Shown in pieces: positions 11,150-23,399 of a stretch of 64,000 bases of DNA; within the stretch, counting starts at the first letter, position 1, and each line of letters opens with the position of its first letter. Source of the DNA: Utricularia gibba. Taxonomy: Eukaryota; Streptophyta; Magnoliopsida; Lamiales; Lentibulariaceae. The notes under the pieces were generated by a model. The model did no database searches, was not told the origin of the DNA, and saw only the letters and a program-made list of their open reading frames with translations. The stretch is taken from assembly GCA_002189035.1 (NCBI GenBank), contig NEEC01000004.1, positions 2,108,001 to 2,172,000 on the forward strand, written 5' to 3'. The translations under genes and the position numbers were made by a program.

Positions 11150-13379
11150 GCTCTCCGCCTCCACTTATGGTGTACGGATCGCCAGCGAGACTGGCGCAGA
11201 AAAATGTTGGGTGAATTCTGGGTTTTCGACAAAGCAGGAGAGAAAAAGAAGAAGACGACGACGACGACGAAGGTCACGGTGAATTTCTTTTATTCGCTCG
11301 TGTGAAACGGATGTAGCTGCGTATTTATCACAACAAATAAAAATAAAAATAAAATATAAAAGACCCAATAATTTGTTTTTATTTTAACGCCAATTAATCT
11401 AAAAATCATTCTCAATTGTCCAGAAAGTGTAGCACATGAGCGTGTACTAGAAACAAAGATTGCCGAGTGTACTCAGTAGCGTTATCACGTGGGTGTTTGT
11501 TTCTCCATCCCATTTTATAGTATTATTTATTAATTTTGTAATAATTTCTGGTTATTTTTCACCGTGAAAACAATTGAAAAAAGGACCCGTGTTCGACATA
11601 TGGAGGTGAATCCTATACACCCCACCAATGCAGGTATTTTACAAAAATGATCATCTTCTTTTTCTCTCTCAAACACTAAAAATATCATTTTTTATAATAC
11701 ACCCAATTCAATGATTTTATTATGTTAATTAACGAATGCCCATTGTTTGGATGATTCCCAATATGCCCCTCTAGTCGTAAAATATATTTACATTAGAGTG
11801 ATTTTTACAAATTTATTTTTATGCTCGCGTGATTTTTACAAATTGAATAAAAAAAAAGAGGGTGATGGCGGTAACCCAACTAGGTAGGTTGCGTGGGGGT
11901 ATTGAATGGGTGATTGCGATGGTTCATTCCAAGTTGGCAATCACGGGGGTGTGTTATTCGTATTACTTATTATAATATGATTCCAGAAATTATTCAAGAG
12001 GGCGTCATTTTTTAAGGGGTGGGATCGAGATTTAAAAACTAGTTAGATGTAGGCCACATAATTAGGCATTCTCATTTATGAAATGAATTAAAGTGTGACC
12101 TACCCCTACACCAATGGAATCTCACCATACACGTACACATGTTTCCAACTTCATGAATCCAATGTATTTCTAGTTTAACCACCTTTCGAGGAGGTGAAAT
12201 GTGAATCCCACAATCATAAATGATTGCTACGGTAGTGAAAGCAATATTCTAGAAAATTTTTGGAGATAATCTTGCATAAAACAAGATAGTTAGTTTTTTT
12301 TACACTATCAATTGTAAAAATAATTCTACCAAAATTAATTTTTAAATTGGACTGCAAAAATTATTTTTAAAAAAGTAAAAAATGGGTTAATTGTACACTT
12401 ATTTCTACTTTTATATCTTATTTCTACAGTTTTTTAGAACATTCACAATCCATTTTTTATTTTTATCAATTATTTCTATTTTTAAAAAATTACATCTAAA
12501 ATTTTTTTAAAATGCTGCTTAAATAAATCTTTGTATCTTGTTAAAAGCTATATTTACGATCTTTTTAGAGCATAAATCATTTGTATTTGATTTACTAAAT
12601 TTTTTCTGTTTCAATTAGATACTTAGTATAATTGAATGCAAGATTATTAGAATATTTATCTAGTTATTAATATTATTGACGTACATTGATCCATGATGAC
12701 GCACACTTTGATGATGCGTATTGTGGGTGATAAATCCATTTGATATAAGCATCGCATCTAACTTAATATACCAATTTTATTGGGTGCAATTTATATATTA
12801 ACAACCAATTTTTATTGAATCATCGATATTAGATTAGATAGGCTGTAAGTTCAAATTTCATCTATCCCAAAATCATGTAATCATTTTTCAACTTAAGATT
12901 TTTTTTCTCATAATAGGATGTGACAATACTTAAGGTTTTTTTATATCATTAAATACACCTAAGATGATTCAAACTTTTTGGGTATTAAAGTTGATACTTT
13001 AGGTTGTGTCACAATAGATTCTTTAACATCTTATATAATAAAAATATCACTTTATAGGCTAGATATCAAAATATTATTTTTTGTATATGTATGACTTTTG
13101 AAATTTTTAAGTTTGTAAAATGATTTCTTTTGATGTATGAATTTTATAAAATATTTTATTAATTAAATATATTATTTAATTATCATTTTAAATATTAATT
13201 AATTATCGTACAAAAATTTAAAATAAAATGAATTTATTTAAGTGTTTATTTATTTTTAAGTAAAGGATGGTTTGTTTGTTTGTGTGTTTAAAAACTGTGT
13301 AGGTGATCGTGGGGTTCGCGTGGGCCCTACTATCCTTTTGGTGTGCTGGTGATGGCGACATGTCACATGCTTATCATCA
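11150..13379. other. AT-rich intergenic DNA upstream of the GT-2 gene
   Basis: The first 250 bases likely hold the promoter and 5' UTR of the trihelix gene on the minus strand: a GA/CGA-rich purine tract (11230-11275 on +) and AT-rich, TATA-like sequence around 11340-11370. The rest is AT-rich with no coding similarity seen. Confidence 0.35.
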
Positions 13380-13700
13380 ACCAAACTCATGCACCCATTT
13401 TTCACCACAGAGCTCGTTTTAGGGGGCCACGGCCTGGGGCAAGCTCAACAGACCGGCCGGCATAAACTTTTCTGCGGGTGGGGGAATGGCGAGTCAGGCC
13501 AGGCCCGGCCGGGCCGCCATTCTCTCTCTTTCAGTGTGCTGCAGCTTGCTTGCTCCTCCCTTCTTCTTCTGCTTTTCTGGCGGTGCCGAGGCGGGGCAGG
13601 GCAGAGTTATTCTCTTGAATTGTCGGCGGGCCCATGCAAAGAAAATTACCGGCGTAGAGATGCAGAAAGACTTTAATTTTTGGCATGTGATCATGGGTCA
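13380..13700. other. Isolated GC-rich island, no gene recognised
   Basis: A block of about 320 bases has much higher GC than its AT-rich surroundings, with runs such as CAGGCCCGGCCGGGCC. Both strands are open for 66-99 codons, but the peptides (for example QARPGRAAILSLSVCC) look like by-products of base composition. It could be a relic promoter or first exon of an unannotated transcript. Confidence 0.25.
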
Positions 13701-14171
13701 TGCATGTGGCTTCACTCTTTCTTGTGTGTCTCTTCTCTCTTTTTTGTGTCGGGGCATTGGACCTTTTCAAATGCAATGCAACTAAGCTTTCAACAAGACT
13801 AGAATTTCACACTCAAATCGCACAAGTTTAGTCTAGAAAACATCTCCAAAGTGTGCAGTGGCGTTGGCACTTTATAAATTCCTACATTTAATGTGACATG
13901 CGGTAAACAATCTGGTGATCTTGATTTATATTTGAAACACTAGGAGTGTGTTTGGGATTATTGTTACTAGGAATTAGTTAATGGGATGAGATAGTATGCA
14001 ATTTTCATATAACCTGTTCTGCTGATAAATAATAAATGGGATGAAATTAGCATTATTTTATTTTTGTAATTACATATATATGCTTGAATGTCCTAGACGC
14101 CATGATCAAGCGTTTGTAGTATTTGGAAAATATTGAATTTTAATTCATACATTTTATTGGGCACCGCAAAG

Positions 14172-14174
<3 letters not shown>

Positions 14175-14218
<44 letters not shown>
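14175..14218. repeat. (AT)n microsatellite
   Basis: About 22 uninterrupted AT dinucleotides. Shorter AT or TA runs occur at about 57768-57792 and 58102-58131. Confidence 0.95.
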
Positions 14219-14220
<2 letters not shown>

Positions 14221-15385
14221 AATTTTAGTGGTGTACACTTCATAAAAAAAATACCAAGTTTTTAAAAAGCTATTGTTTTCCAGACAATGTTAGTATGGTT
14301 TCACGGGGATCGGAGAGCATAAACAAAAAAATATAGGGTAAAATATATATTTAATACATGATAATATTAAATCTTGATCCCTCTAATTCTGGGGAACTTG
14401 CACACCGAACCCAACATTGAATGTTACATTCAATATTTAAAAAATTACAATTCACAGTGAAATAATTTTAATTTTTGATGCATCACATTCACCCGCCCCT
14501 GGTATTCATTATGGCTTCCAATCTTTACCCTGAAATTGGTGTATATTAAGTTTCTTCCTTTTTCTTATTTCTCTTTTTAGCCCTCACCATGGATTCTGCA
14601 GCAGCATCTTCACAGTCAATGTCATAATGAAAGGTTCCTAAACAACAACTCTTGGTGCCTCTACACCTAGAAATCATAAAGATTCTTCAACTTCTTTTTG
14701 TAACTACTGGCCCATCGTCTCACCGATATCAGCGAATCGAGCCCATAAGAAGCAGCTTCCTCAAAAAAAAAGTTGTACGTAAGAACAAAGCATGCAAACA
14801 GCTATCGCTTACTATTGAAAACTTATATCGTAGTTATTGTATACCTCTATGAGACCGTATTTGGCTACGGTTTAGCTATATGGTGACAATGAGATATGAT
14901 TTTCACTCTTTAAAGTTGTAGTTTGTTATTTTAGTGTAATGCTAATTTTGTATGAGTTTAGCTATTTTGTTGAATTTTGCTTCCCTTTGGCAAAAGCTAC
15001 TTTGATGCGACCAAACAGACACATGCATATTACGCGTCATTCGACAGAAAAATCGACTCAAATTAAGATTTGTAAATGTAGTGCATCAAGAATTAAGAGG
15101 ATTTGGATGTGAATTGTAAATTTTTTTTAACATTTTGGATGTGACATGTAAAAACATGAAATACATTGAATGTTATATGCAATTTTCCCCTCAAATCCCA
15201 GATATAAAGGATTTGAAATACTTTTTTTTTTTTACCAATTGTTCAACCAAATAACTCTAATCAAGCACATCCTAAGTGTAAGTGTACATATATCTCTTAA
15301 TAACATGGGGATGAGTGCAGACGATCAAGAGGGTAAAATGTGTAATAGACAAGAGAGAAATTAAAACAAAATAAAGCCATGGATG

Positions 15386-16312
15386 GGTTTATCCGAGGAA
15401 ATGAGTGAAATACTCTACTTTTTAAAAACATTTTCATATTACCCTACTTTTTAAATTTATTATTATTTTACCTGAGTTTTTAAATAGAATTAGTAATATA
15501 CCTTATCTTTTGTCATTATTTTTATATTAACTCAATTAAAAGATTAAATGGGTAAATACTTCAACTTTTTTCACTTATATTAACTTTATACAAACTTTGT
15601 AATATTAACATAAATAGAGTTATTTTTTCATTTTATCTTATCTTTATAATTTTTTATATATTTTAGTTTTAATAAATTTATTGGATACATTTTTTGATAT
15701 AGTAATATTATTAAAAATATAATTTATTTTCAGAATTTAAGATTTCAATTGAAGGTTTAAATTAAGTATTTATACTTTAGTAATAGTATGCTATTAGTTT
15801 TTCGAAATTCATGATTATATTTTATAATTTAGTGATTTATGAAAAATATAGTTTATTTTCAGACTTTATAGTTTCAATTGAAGATTTAAATTCAGTATTT
15901 ATATTTTAGTTATAATATAATATTAAGGTTTTCGAAATTTTAGAGATTAAAATAAAGGTAAATAAATTTTATTATTATGATTTAGTTAGTTTAAGGTTAT
16001 AATATCAGATTTTAAGGTTTTAATTCAAGAATATGATTTATATTATTTAACTTTATAATTTGAAATTTAATTTTAGAATTTAAATTTTAAAGATGAAAAT
16101 AAAGATAAATTTCTAATATAGATGAGTATTAAAAATAAATTATTAATAAAAATGTAAACAAAGGTAAAATACAAAGAAAAAGAATAACTAAGGTAAATTG
16201 CCAATAAAAAATGTTAAAAAGGGTAAAAAACAAATGAATTAAAATGTAAAAGGTAAATGAATAATAAATATGTTCTGACAAGGGTATTTAACAAAATCAT
16301 CCGTAAATCAAC
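15386..16312. mobile_element. Possible non-autonomous element with long degenerate inverted ends
   Basis: The left edge reads TTTATCCGAGGAAATGAG, then a series of TACTCTACTTTTT, TACCCTACTTTTT and TACCTGAGTTTTT motifs. The right edge, read on the other strand, gives GGATGATTTTGTTAAATACC followed by repeated TACCTTTT and TACCCTTTTT motifs. The arrangement resembles the better-defined element at 22.4 kb. I found no target-site duplication and it has no coding capacity. Confidence 0.3.
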
Positions 16313-19300
16313 GCACTTGGTCATTAAAAATAACACAAATGAGAGAAATTAGAGCCCTACTGGAGTATTTTTAACAAGCCAAATGCTTTGGAAAAGGGTC
16401 AATGGATTGAATGTTAAGAATATATTTCTCATGAAAAATGCGGAAATTCGAATATTGACAACTCATGGTTTGGACTATGTGCTAAAGTGAGAAACCAACA
16501 ACTTATGAATTCTCACACAATGTTTAGAAACTACTATATGTACATATTATTTTTTATATTAAAAAATATTCAACATATATAATATTATTTGACTTTATGA
16601 AAAAATCATCCGCGCATGGGATTGATACAAATCACTGTTGCTGTGATGGAGAGCTTATCTTGTTACTATTCATGTTGGAAATGATTGTCAAAATAAATTT
16701 TATGAATTGCATGATCATTTCAGAAAATGGATGTTCCAATCAAAGTCAATTTCGAGGAATGCTGGTGGAATTAATTGAAAACCAGTTACTAGAGTTTGAG
16801 ATTTTGGATATGGGTTTCTAATTGGTTTTTCTTACGTGGCCCAAGTTGCAAATGCGCATGACGTCAGCCAAGGAACATGAATATGGGTTTGATGGATGGA
16901 CTACCCAATACCTATTTCCAAAACAAAACTAACTGCTTCTTCTTGTTCCTCTGCCACAAATACCTCACACGTGTTTGGTTTGATGTGAATAAAATCAGTA
17001 TAAATGGATTGATAAAAAATACATATCACCTGGATTTTAAATCAAAACCCATGTAAAAACTCTCATCTGAAAGTATTTCAAAACTCATGTAGTAGAGAGA
17101 TTTAGAAAATAGCCATTACGAATTTACCTTAACCCTATATTTCATTTTGATTTTGGCCTCTTTGAGCTAGACATGCAAAATTCCTGTCAAACACACAGAT
17201 AGTACAGAGAAATATGATAGGAGCTGAAGAATTGTGATTAACATAAGGTTGAAGTAAAAAGGTGTATTTTAATAGCTTGATGCCCACACAACAAAAGAAT
17301 GAAATGCTTTAAATCCTCAATTCTACTTTTGTTTTCTCTTTATAATTTAAAAACGATATAACATTTTGTTGCTAGAATTGTTATTGAGATCACCTAGGGA
17401 TGGTTTGATTTATGTGCTGGGTATTAATCAAGGTTTACTTTATAAATAAATGTAAAAATTTTAAGTGTTTAAAAAGTAATTCATGTTTGATTTACAGGTA
17501 TAATTTATTTGGATTTAAAATTATAAGATGTTTGGTATGTAAGTGGAAAAACGTTAGGTTTGGCTTTTTGTGTAAAATTACAAAATTACCATTTCTTTTT
17601 ACACCATGTGAACAATGCATTAAGCACTTGATAGAACGATATTCGGTGGTGTGTGAAGCTTTTTTCCTTGGCAAGGTTTATCAAGTACCGGATAGAACTG
17701 TATGTGGTGCTACCTGAACCTACAATCATCTTCAAGTTTATTCCAGCACTGAATAGTCCATTAGGCAGTGCTGCCCTAAATTGTACTTAAAAAGCAAGAC
17801 CATATGTACTTTCTAGATCCGTCTGAAAGCACACCATCTTTATACAAACAGTTGCATGTGCAGTTGATACAATATTATTATATGAACACTTGCAAATTAC
17901 TATATAGTTCTTACGATTACCTAAATACTCATTATTTTTATTATATATAGATTTAAATTGATACATTTTTATGCATTAATAATAATATATTTTAAAATTA
18001 TTATTATTATTATAAATTAAAATTATTTTCAAATATATAAAATATCTAATAATAAAAATTTCGTATATTGCATGATCACTTCTTATGTGTATTTTAATAA
18101 AATTAAAATAATAAAATGGGACTATTAATATTTATTAAATTTTTTAGAAAAACTTTTTAGATATATAGTTAATATGCATTCACATCCAATGTGCGCACAT
18201 AATTGAATACTCTTGTTAGTTTAATATGTTTATATACTAGAATTGGCATTCATGTATCTTCCAAAGTAGTCTATTGTTTCTAAAAATTATAAAACATTAT
18301 ACATTATTTTAAAAATTTATCTATATGACAGTATTTAATCTATGAAAATATAAAAATAAATTAAACCGTTTTAATGAATTTTTAACAATTATTTTTGTAA
18401 TTGTACTAATAAATTAATTTTAAAATATAATAAAATTGAATCAAAATATTATTTTAAAAAATACATATAATTGTAGTTTGATATGATATATTTCTTTATT
18501 TTTAATTTATCAAATATATAATATTTTTTATTCATTTTTCTCACTAAAAAAGTGTATTCAACAAATTTATATATAAAAGGGGTATTTATAAAAAATGTTT
18601 GAAAATAAGGATATTCACCAAACCGTCTTTTTGCAGATGGATATTATGCCAAAAAAACCCCGCATTCAACCAACCAGGCCCCCCATAAATGTAAGAAAAC
18701 TATTTCACACAAACTCCAAATTGTTGCAACAGCTTTTTAAGAAAAACCTCAAAATTAGACGACTAAGATTATCCCTAGCCCTGCATGTCAGAAGAGTATT
18801 AATTTTTGGCAAACAACAAATACGAAAAAACAACATACAAACCCTAAGCAAAAGGAGCTTTTCTAAATCAGCGATAGTAATAATAAATGGAAATAATGTA
18901 AAAATTAACTGTTAGATTCATTGCGCATCAGGTATAGTAATAAGTTACATAAAATGTTCAACCCATGACAAAACCCTAATCTAACAAGGAAACAAATTTT
19001 TAATTTGTAACCACAATTAAACCCAAACAATTTACATTCATCTAATATCCATTGCGCATCAAATGCATCCTAATAGCTTATTGATAAAAAAAAAACTTTA
19101 TAAGAAGATTATTCTAATTTCCGAAAACAGTAGGAAGGACATCTTACTAAAGTACCCAATTTTGAGTTGATATTAATCCCATTTTGGAAGATAAAAAGGT
19201 ATTAAAATATATAATTTTATTATAACTCACATTAACTTCATAATGCACAAGAAAATCTATGTTATCAGTTCCTCAAGCATGATTGAATTAAAAGGTGCTT

Positions 19301-19458
19301 TTGGTGGTGTGGCTCCTAATTCTCAACTTTAATAATAAAAGTAATAATAATTTATTCATGCCCAGCTGGAGTTGGCACTTGGGAGTTGTTTTTACACTGC
19401 GCACCCATGTTGAATAGCAGACGATGTGGACTGCTAGAGAAAACAGGAAGATAATTAA

Positions 19459-20400
19459 TTATAGTAGATGTTTTGGAGGCTCATCACTAGCTGTTGTTCC
19501 CTTGTCCTTCTGTCTCAATTCCAAGGCCATTTGTTCGTTCTCCATTTTCATTATCCGGAGTTCCCTCTTCATCACCTCCAGTTCTTTGTCCTCTCTCAGA
19601 CTACTCACCATCCATGCCAGCCGCTGCCTCTCAAGCTCCAGCATCTGATGCTGTATCCAGAGCCTCTTTTGCTCCAATGCGTCGGAGCAGCTGCCGAGCT
19701 GATCATATCCCCTATGCTCCATCATCATAATGTTGGGTCCCGAAGGATCGTTCTCGTGCTTGTGTTTATAATCTGCATCCTCCCTTTTCGACGCAAGGGC
19801 CAATGTCAGCGAATGGCGGAGCTCGGGGTCTGGAGGGAGATTAAGGCAGTTGCCGTTGTGATAGGAACACATCTCTTCGTAGTGCAGATCCTTCTGTCCG
19901 AGGATCCTGCGGACTTCTTGTTTAGCAGTCATGGGCAGGTGATTCAATACGTCTAGCAGAGAGGGGTTCTCGACGACTTCACAACAAGTCCCCTTGCCAA
20001 GTATCTCGTTCAGTCTCCTGTACATGGTGTTGAGATCATTGAACTTGTCCTCGCACTGCTTGGGTGAAACAGAATAGCCCCTTTCAGCCATCACTTTCGA
20101 GATTGGCCTCCAGTGCTCCTTCCTTGGCACTATTTGAACCTCCAGATAGGACACGGCTGTCACCAGCAGCCGAACCATGGCGCCGGACCACTTCATCTCG
20201 CCTGTGGCACGGGCACCTCCTGATGAGCCAGCCATCTTCTGATCATGCTCTCGCAGATGGCTCCCCGGAAAAATGGGAACAGCATTCCCACTGGAATCAG
20301 CAAAAGCTAGTGATGAGCCATGCGCAGGCTGCTGCAGATGATGGTGAAACCTCATTGCACGCAAGTCAATATCTCTATAGGAAGACAAGTTGGCGTCCAT
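19459..20400 (-). CDS. Trihelix/SANT-like transcription factor, HRA1-like
   Basis: Intronless, 313 residues. The DNA-binding region at about residues 69-135 reads MKWSGAMVRLLVTAVSYL, then HWRPISKVMAERGYSVSPKQ, then CEDKFNDLNTMYRRLNEILG, followed by a conserved tail (VVENPSLLD, EMCSYHN). This is the trihelix group that includes Arabidopsis At3g10040 (HRA1, an attenuator of hypoxia gene activation) and At1g21200/At1g76870. The C-terminal third (about 240-300) is a charged coiled coil (LEQKRLWIQHQMLELERQR), suited to dimerisation. The spacer between helices 1 and 2 is short, and there is no long acidic tail. The N-terminal 60 residues are low complexity. The start MDANLSS was chosen because it is the first Met of the frame. 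The HRA1 function is inferred from similarity only. Confidence 0.88.
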   Translation of the reverse strand: MDANLSSYRDIDLRAMRFHHHLQQPAHGSSLAFADSSGNAVPIFPGSHLREHDQKMAGSSGGARATGEMKWSGAMVRLLVTAVSYLEVQIVPRKEHWRPISKVMAERGYSVSPKQCEDKFNDLNTMYRRLNEILGKGTCCEVVENPSLLDVLNHLPMTAKQEVRRILGQKDLHYEEMCSYHNGNCLNLPPDPELRHSLTLALASKREDADYKHKHENDPSGPNIMMMEHRGYDQLGSCSDALEQKRLWIQHQMLELERQRLAWMVSSLREDKELEVMKRELRIMKMENEQMALELRQKDKGTTASDEPPKHLL

Positions 20401-20639
20401 GGCGCAAGCCTCAAAATCAAACCAAATCCCAAATTCAACACTCCCTGCCTGCTAGGAAACCAGCAAAAGCCATATGCCCCATTTTTTATCAATTACCTCT
20501 TGAAATTAGAATCAAAGACACAAATTTAAGTAAAGAACTCACCAGAACTTCCCCAACAGAATCTAAAACTCGGCAAAGCTAGAAAACAAGGACCCTGGTA
20601 ATCAACCCTTGTTATAGTAGTTGGGTATCACTTTGGACA

Positions 20640-21289
20640 AGAAATCATAACAACCGAATAAAGCAACTGGGCACCACCTGCCACCCCACTCTGTGCTTCT
20701 GAGGTCATCAAAGTTAAAAAATTTTGGAGTTAGCCCATGTCTCTGTCTCTGAATAGTCATAACAGACAGGGGGTGAAGGCCATTGTTTAGTTTTTTAAAC
20801 CACAGTCAGTAGTTTTATTCTTATCTTATATTTCCCTTCCCGGAGATAAGATTCCTCGTGTTTGGTGGTGGTACGACGTGACCCCCTATACCTTCAAGAC
20901 AGGGGGGTTTTATGACAAAAAGCGAAGTGCATTCAATTTACTACTAACCTGTACTGGTAACGGTTGACGGAAGGAACACGTTGGCACCACTCCCTCCACA
21001 AGAGTGGGGTGGCTCCTTATGCTTCCAAATATTAATAATATTATCATATGTTCTGCAACGTCGATATTTCACAGTCGCAATGACAGTATGCTGATCCATG
21101 GACATATGATTATGATTATAATAAAGTTTAAGAATTACTAATATCATGTCATTATCTAAAAGAGTGGAATATACTTTCAATTCTACAAAATTATTCTTCC
21201 CTTAATAATCTGAGTTTTTAAGCCGTTTTTATTTTTAGAAAGAAATGATTTTAATTTAAATGATTAAAGTTGTTGTGATGGTCATAGGT
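20640..21289. other. Intergenic, promoter side of the HRA1-like gene
   Basis: The 240 bases above 20400 are likely 5' UTR or promoter of the minus-strand trihelix gene. The rest shows no coding similarity. Confidence 0.3.
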
Positions 21290-21885
21290 AGACCTGGGCA
21301 TGGGTCGCCACTTGTCGAGTAACGAGTAGGATTCGTCGAGCCATGACTATATTATGACTATAATCAACTTTCACAAGTTGATGGGTTGACAATTTTTGAT
21401 CACCTACTATTTGATTTGACTTGTTATTTATCAACTCGTTAAATTGACTAGAGTATGAAATCATTAATCCAAATTTTATCTTATTTTTTTAAATAATTAT
21501 TCTATTTTTTAATTACTTTTTTATTATATAAAAATATTTTTATTTATATATGATCTATTTAATTATTAAATATTCTATTCTAAAAATATAATAAAATTTT
21601 TATTCCTCCTTTATGATATTTTTTATTAGAGTTAAATAATATAGACGAATTAATTAATATCAAATTATTAATATTAAATAAAAAAATAAAAAAATCTAAA
21701 TTAAGAAATGAATGATTTGGATTATAAATTGTTCATTTTTTAACGAGTTATCCGAGTAATTTGTCGAGTCAAAAATCACTAGACTCATAATTATTTTTCA
21801 TGAGTATGAATAACTAGTACCCATTCCATAAGTCCATATGGGTCGACTCGCAAGTAATCCGAGTTGACTCGTACCCATGTTATGA
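21290..21885. repeat. Possible MITE-like block with GGCATGGGTCG-type ends
   Basis: The left end reads GACCTGGGCATGGGTCGCC followed by GAGT-rich text. The right end ends ACTCGTACCCATGTTATGATC. Read on the opposite strand, the right end gives ACATGGGTACGAGTC, so the ends are imperfect inverted repeats (CATGGGT.CG) with internal GAGTAA/GAGTTG motifs. The interior is AT-rich and non-coding. No target duplication is clear. Confidence 0.3.
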
Positions 21886-22062
21886 TCTAATCATAGGAAA
21901 AGGGTGAAGAGGGTGTAGGTGGTAATATTATATTAAAATTAAGAATTCTATAGATTTAATGAATATATGTAAAATGCAAATAAACAAAAAAACGTAAATT
22001 ATATTAAAAAACTAGATTTAACTAATTACTAATAATCTAACTTTAACTTTTAAAATCAGGAT

Positions 22063-22330
22063 GTGGTATCATTTCTAATAATTCTCATTTCTGGCTTCTG
22101 CTCCATTAAGCTGCCTAGTCGCCGCCGCCGCCGCCGCCGGTTTCAAAGCGCGAGACTCCCGGAAGCATCCGTAGCTCTAACTTCTGATGTAGCATTCTCT
22201 GGCGACCATCTACTTTCACATTTTTTTAAATGGGCAGCTCTCTGCTCCTCCGCCGGCAAGTCAAGCGCAAAGCCGTTTGTGGGCTTCTTCTGCACTTCCT
22301 GAAACCGACCTTTCGCAAACTTCCCTGTAT
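22063..22330 (-). other. GC-rich possible coding fragment, function unknown
   Basis: A GC-richer block beside AT-rich DNA. The minus strand has one open frame reading GKFAKGRFQEVQKKPTNGFA, then LDLPAEEQRAAHLKKCESRW, and ends at a stop shortly before the (GCC)n run at 22120-22138. I cannot assign the family. It could be an exon of a small gene, a gene fragment, or chance. It lies just outside the left end of the transposon at 22392. Confidence 0.25.
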
Positions 22331-22391
22331 CCCAGCTTCTTTTTCTTGTTCATGCTATGGCCTTTTTCTTGCTACAGTTAACAGTTCCCAG

Positions 22392-23382
22392 GAGTAATTT
22401 GGCAGAATACCCCACTGTAAAAATTTATACCCTGCCTTTTTACTTTTTTTTGTAGAATACACCAACTTTTTGTTTTATTTGTTGAATACCCCTACTTTTC
22501 GTATGAAAAAATAATAAAAAATACATATGAATAATATATGAAAAATAAATACATGCATTTGAAAAAAAAAATTATACAAATATTTTTCAAATAAAATTCA
22601 ATTTATTTTTTTATATTTTCAATTGAATTTATTAATACATTTATAGAAGTATTGTTTTTAAATAATAATCTGATCAATAATTCTATCTTACTATTATATT
22701 TTCAATAAACTTTATAAATTAGGTTACATACAATTTTTTTTTAAATTAAGTAAAGCATAAATCGATTACATAAATTCCACTATAAATCAGATATTAATAA
22801 AATACAATTTAAATAAATAAAATAAAGCTTATCTTACACTTATATGTACATAAATCACATGTAAGAAATTAAATTATAAATATTTATTATTTAATTCATA
22901 TCTACATAATTCATAGTTAAAATAGTATATGATTATACCATGCATTTGTTATAGGTGTTAGTTATGATTATAAGAAAAACATATTTTTATAAAAATATTT
23001 TGATTTTACAATTCATAAAGTATTGAATTAATTTGAAATCAAAATTGAATTCAAAATTAAAACTTTGAATAACAAATATTTATATACAAATATATATGTA
23101 TCTTTAATTACATTTTTAAAAACATTATCTCAAATGATTTTTATTGAATTATTTGTTATTTCTATGTTTATGTTTTTATAATAATTATTTTTTTAATTTT
23201 TTGTTATTATATATATAAAATATTAAATAAATAACATTTATACATCAAAAAATATTTTTTAATATATTTATATACAAAATAATAATAAAAAATCAAAAGA
23301 GGGGTATTTGACCAATACTTTTAGAACCCGGGGTATTCTGCAAAGCTGTTTTTTTACAGTGGGACATTCTGCCAACGAAGCC
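22392..23382. mobile_element. Non-autonomous Mutator-like element with long TIRs
   Basis: The ends are inverted repeats. The left begins GAGTAATTTGGCAGAATACC; the right, read on the other strand, begins GGCTTCGTTGGCAGAATGTC. The cores TTGGCAGAAT and CCCACTGTAAAAA are shared exactly. Similarity continues inward for about 100 bases through matching GAATACCCC-type motifs (TGCAGAATACCCC and CAAATACCCCTCTTTT against GTAGAATACACC and TGAATACCCCTACTTTT). The decamer CAGTTCCCAG flanks it on both sides (22382-22391 and 23383-23392), consistent with the 9-10 bp target duplications of Mutator-like elements. The interior of about 800 bp is very AT-rich and has no transposase. Confidence 0.7.
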
Positions 23383-23399
23383 CAGTTCCCAGCTACTTT

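Larger units (their letters stand above)
13800..19420. other. AT-rich intergenic DNA, no gene recognised
   Basis: Long AT-rich stretch with no coding similarity in any frame. It contains an (AT)n microsatellite and the MITE-like block described separately. At 18540-18660 lies a short segment, TATTATGCCAAAAAAACCCC, that resembles one end of the AT-rich long-TIR type of element seen at 22.4 kb. Confidence 0.4.

Noticed and set aside
13389-13785. Overlapping open frames of up to 99 codons in the GC island
   Set aside because: High GC removes stop codons; peptides look compositional and differ in every frame, so I list the island but no gene.
18595-18915. Plus-strand frame of 106 codons
   Set aside because: Basic, low-information peptide from AT-rich repeat-like DNA; no family.
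19468-20582. Plus-strand open frames of 162 and 172 codons over the HRA1-like gene
   Set aside because: Antisense shadows of the trihelix frame; no recognisable protein and no conserved start.
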